The notes under the pieces: model-generated
What the model saw: the letters and a program-made list of their open reading frames with translations, nothing else
Told to the model about the DNA's origin: nothing
Databases searched by the model: none
Part shown: positions 15,927 through 17,757 of the stretch, one piece after another
Layout of the letters: every line of letters starts with the position of its first letter
Numbering within the stretch: the stretch's first letter is position 1
NCBI GenBank assembly: GCA_023227685.1
Contig: JALNVG010000031.1
Location: 1-17,757, forward strand
Origin: Bacteroidaceae bacterium
Lineage (GTDB): Bacteria > Bacteroidota > Bacteroidia > Bacteroidales > Bacteroidaceae
DNA: 17,757 nt
Reading direction: 5' to 3'
Position numbers and translations under genes: made by a program

Positions 15927-17189
15927 TTACGTCTGCCGTCCGTAACGGCGTTTTTTCTTTTTCTTAGGAGTTGGTGGGGTTTTATCATTCCCTGCCGATG
16001 AATCGCTACCACCGGGCAGGATACTAAAAAGACTTCCGATTGTAGATTCCCCGTTTTCAGATTGCCGTTCTGACGGCACGAACGGTTCTGCCGAAGGTGT
16101 GAACGGTTCTTTTGGAACATCCTGTTTTGTGTGTCCCTCGTTTACATGGGATTCTCTAAACAGGTCATTAAATACATTGGCTGAAAATTCCTTCCCTAAA
16201 CGAGAGCCGTTCAGGACGGCTTTGTTTTCGTGGTCGATAAAGGTTGCACCATATATGCGACCTTCCGGGTTCTGCCGGAATACGACTTCAATACCTTTTT
16301 CTTTCAGATTTTTTTCAAATTGTTCCTTTGAGCCGGAAGCTTTCAATGCTTCGCTTACCCAACCTTTGATATTGGCTTTCAGTTTACCGTCTTTCCATTT
16401 GGTTGCTAATTGTCCTATCCTGCGTTCCAATGCTTCATAACCGACCGACTTACCCAGCCGGGAAGATTTAATAGGATTACCCTGCTTTTCTCCGGTAGCA
16501 TCAGTTGCTGAATAAACAATACCACTATATGGCTTGCTCCGGATTTCGCCCTTTACTTCTTCTGCGTGTACATTGTACAATGACAATAAAGTTTTAAGTT
16601 CACCGAAGCTTTGGAACTGGTAGGTATTCACCAGCCCTTTCACCGTGTTTGAGATTTGCCGTTTCACATCGCCCGCAGCATAATCGACCTTTTGGAAGCG
16701 GTAATGTTCTTGCTGTTGCTTCTTTTCGGCAGGATGCAGACCATATTTTGCTTCCAGTTCCCGTGTGATGTCCTTGCTCCGGCGATGTTCAAACTTATCA
16801 TTCAGTTTTTTGCCGTTCTCGTCCACTCGCAGGGATACGATGTGCAGGTGGTGGCGGTCGATATCTTCATGTTTATATACCATATAAGGCTGGTTACCAT
16901 ATCCCAGTTTCTCCATATACTTCTGTGCTATCTCCGATAGCTGCTCATCCGAAAGCTTATCGTCCGGGTGCGGATTCAAGGATATATGGATTATGGGCTT
17001 TTCGGTTTTGATGTCTTGGGGCAGGTGCATTTCAAAACTTTCCATACAACGCTGGATGTTGAAATTACCATCTTCACTTTCAAACATCCGGTTACTGAAA
17101 AGTACCTTTCCTTGTTCTTCATCAACCTTATTCTGATTATAAGCCAAGGCACCGAAAAGCGAACTTCCCACATTTATTTTTGCAACCAT
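15927..17189 (-). CDS. mobB: HUH relaxase MobB
   Basis: A 420-residue relaxase. The likely nucleophile region is near ALAYNQNKV (Y17). NPHPDDKLSD (72-81) is the family motif before the metal site. The third motif, HEDIDRHHLHIVSLRVD (107-123), holds the metal-binding H114-x-H116 (HUH) pair. It nicks at oriT and stays covalently bound to the 5' end during transfer. The C-terminal third is low-complexity, with Pro/Ser-rich and then basic (PKKKKKRRYGR) sequence, likely for DNA contact. Its ATG overlaps the mobA stop by 16 nt, so the two are translationally coupled. Confidence 0.9.
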   Translation of the reverse strand: MVAKINVGSSLFGALAYNQNKVDEEQGKVLFSNRMFESEDGNFNIQRCMESFEMHLPQDIKTEKPIIHISLNPHPDDKLSDEQLSEIAQKYMEKLGYGNQPYMVYKHEDIDRHHLHIVSLRVDENGKKLNDKFEHRRSKDITRELEAKYGLHPAEKKQQQEHYRFQKVDYAAGDVKRQISNTVKGLVNTYQFQSFGELKTLLSLYNVHAEEVKGEIRSKPYSGIVYSATDATGEKQGNPIKSSRLGKSVGYEALERRIGQLATKWKDGKLKANIKGWVSEALKASGSKEQFEKNLKEKGIEVVFRQNPEGRIYGATFIDHENKAVLNGSRLGKEFSANVFNDLFRESHVNEGHTKQDVPKEPFTPSAEPFVPSERQSENGESTIGSLFSILPGGSDSSAGNDKTPPTPKKKKKRRYGRQT

Positions 17190-17611
17190 TTGTCTTCAAA
17201 TTCCTGTGTGAGTTCGATAATTTTCCGGCTTAATACCACCAGTTCTTCGGTCGCCTTTTCCAATTTATAGAGAAAAGAAAGGGCTTTCTTTTCGGTAAAA
17301 TTGGAGTTCAGAGCCTTCACAATCTGATTATAGTTTACGCCGATTGCCCGGAATTGAGCGTAAAAAGTTGTTAGGCGTGTGTAATAATCGACTGCTGCCT
17401 TATCAATTTTTATCACCTTGAAAGAACCGCCAAAAATTCTTTCTGTGATAAAATGCGCTTTCGTCCGCATACCGGACTGTTCAAAGAGAGCCAAAAAACG
17501 GGCATGGTCGGTCGCATTGAAGCTGACCGAATACCGGAAAATTGCCGGGTCTGCCTTTGGCTTTCGTCCTTTGCTACCTGATTGTGGCACATTAGATTTT
17601 TCTTTTCCCAT
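17174..17611 (-). CDS. mobA: Relaxosome accessory protein MobA
   Basis: Started at the ATG at 17611 (MGKEKSNVPQSG) this gives 145 residues. An in-frame Met at 17650 would add 13 residues, but they run into the putative oriT side and look unlike the family. The Gly/Lys-rich N-terminus precedes a segment FRYSVSFNATDHARFLALFEQSG, a ribbon-helix-helix-like DNA-binding start, then MRTKAHFITERIFG and a helical C-terminus. This matches MobA-type relaxosome proteins (bacterial mobilisation protein family) that bind oriT and recruit the relaxase. It overlaps mobB by 16 nt. Confidence 0.85.
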   Translation of the reverse strand: MGKEKSNVPQSGSKGRKPKADPAIFRYSVSFNATDHARFLALFEQSGMRTKAHFITERIFGGSFKVIKIDKAAVDYYTRLTTFYAQFRAIGVNYNQIVKALNSNFTEKKALSFLYKLEKATEELVVLSRKIIELTQEFEDKWLQK

Positions 17612-17681
17612 ACCATTATTTTTTAAAGGGTTTGCGACTTCGGAGTACAACCCATCCCGGCTTGTCCGGGCAAGGGGTTCT

Positions 17682-17710
17682 AAGCTGCTGAAAGAATTTC
17701 AAGCTGCTGA
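17682..17710. repeat. Direct repeat AAGCTGCTGA x2, possible iteron-like MobA site
   Basis: The 10-mer AAGCTGCTGA occurs at 17682-17691 and 17701-17710, with AAGAATTTC between the copies. The period of 19 nt is a little under two helical turns, so both copies would face roughly the same side of the DNA. It lies between the two inverted repeats of the candidate oriT. Confidence 0.7.
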
Positions 17711-17723
17711 GGACACACCTTGC

Positions 17724-17742
17724 TATTTGCACGGCGCAAATA
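17724..17742. repeat. Perfect 7-bp inverted repeat, likely oriT hairpin
   Basis: TATTTGC (17724-17730), loop ACGGC, GCAAATA (17736-17742). Hairpins of this size commonly lie next to the nick site and act in relaxase recognition or strand termination. It is not followed by a T-run on either strand, which argues against a terminator. Confidence 0.6.
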
Positions 17743-17757
17743 AAATCCGTCATGGGA

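Larger units (their letters stand above)
13893..17757 (-). mobile_element. Partial mobilization module of a Bacteroidetes ICE or mobilizable element
   Basis: The mobA-mobB-mobC genes and an upstream repeat region form the transfer-initiation end of a Bacteroidetes conjugative or mobilizable element. This stretch is clearly richer in G+C than the leftward dnd operon. No integrase, att core or tra genes are in the window, so the element type and ends cannot be stated. The dnd operon begins only 83 nt after mobC and runs in the same direction. Confidence 0.75.
17612..17757. other. Candidate oriT region upstream of mobA
   Basis: The sequence before mobA, where oriT is expected, has several structured repeats. 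There is a perfect 7-bp inverted repeat TATTTGC/GCAAATA around a 5-nt loop (17724-17742) and a 5-bp inverted repeat CCCGG/CCGGG (17656-17670). A direct repeat AAGCTGCTGA occurs at 17682-17691 and 17701-17710, spaced 19 nt start to start. Such repeats are what MobA and the relaxase usually recognise. I do not recognise a published nick sequence, and the region may continue beyond the window. Confidence 0.55.

Noticed and set aside
16099..16440. Plus-strand open frame of 113 residues inside mobB
   Set aside because: Antisense to the relaxase C-terminal region; composition typical of a reverse frame.
1..17757. CRISPR array, tRNA or rRNA genes, insertion sequences
   Set aside because: No regularly spaced repeat, no cloverleaf or rRNA-like stretch and no transposase motif was seen on either strand.

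Overview
The window looks like part of an integrative/conjugative or mobilizable element from a gut Bacteroidales (Bacteroides/Parabacteroides-like) genome, carrying a DNA phosphorothioation (Dnd) modification-restriction island. The host assignment rests on three things. The mobA-mobB-mobC backbone is of the Bacteroidetes type (YWFCY-type coupling protein, HUH relaxase). The promoters match the Bacteroidetes TAnnTTTG -7 consensus. Genes are AT-rich with weak or no Shine-Dalgarno sequences. No database search was run; all family calls are from motifs read in the translations.

Layout. (1) 1-213: the first codons of a possible leftward gene and a divergent intergenic region with a perfect TATCTTTG -7 box. 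(2) 214-2763 (+): a lone gene joining an HsdR-N/PD-(D/E)XK-like nuclease domain to a STAND-type NTPase, probably a separate defence gene. (3) 2764-2857: a convergent intergenic region with a perfect 7-bp hairpin, a bidirectional terminator. (4) 13809 down to 2858 (-): one compact ten-gene operon, in transcription order: XRE regulator, dndC, dndD, dndE, PLD-nuclease/SF2 helicase, 67-aa protein, zinc-hook SMC-like ATPase, 148-aa protein, four-TM membrane protein, dndB-like DGQHR gene. Most junctions are 1-11 nt gaps or short overlaps. (5) 13893-17757 (-): mobC, mobB, mobA and a repeat-containing region upstream of mobA that is a candidate oriT. This part is visibly richer in G+C than the dnd operon, which suggests an older element backbone with a separately acquired defence cargo.

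How the genes would work together. DndC, DndD and DndE, with a host cysteine desulfurase (no dndA/iscS is present here), should place sulfur in the DNA backbone. The usual restriction partners DptF/G/H (DndFGH) are not in the window. In their place, between dndE and dndB, lie a PLD-type nuclease fused to an SF2 helicase and a second, zinc-hook SMC-like ATPase flanked by two small proteins, plus a membrane protein. The best inference is that these form an alternative restriction module that attacks unmodified DNA. The XRE protein at the head and the DGQHR protein at the tail are the likely regulators. The most unusual feature is the use of two different SMC-like ATPases, one for modification (DndD) and one probably for restriction, with two unassigned small subunits and a four-TM protein in the same transcript.
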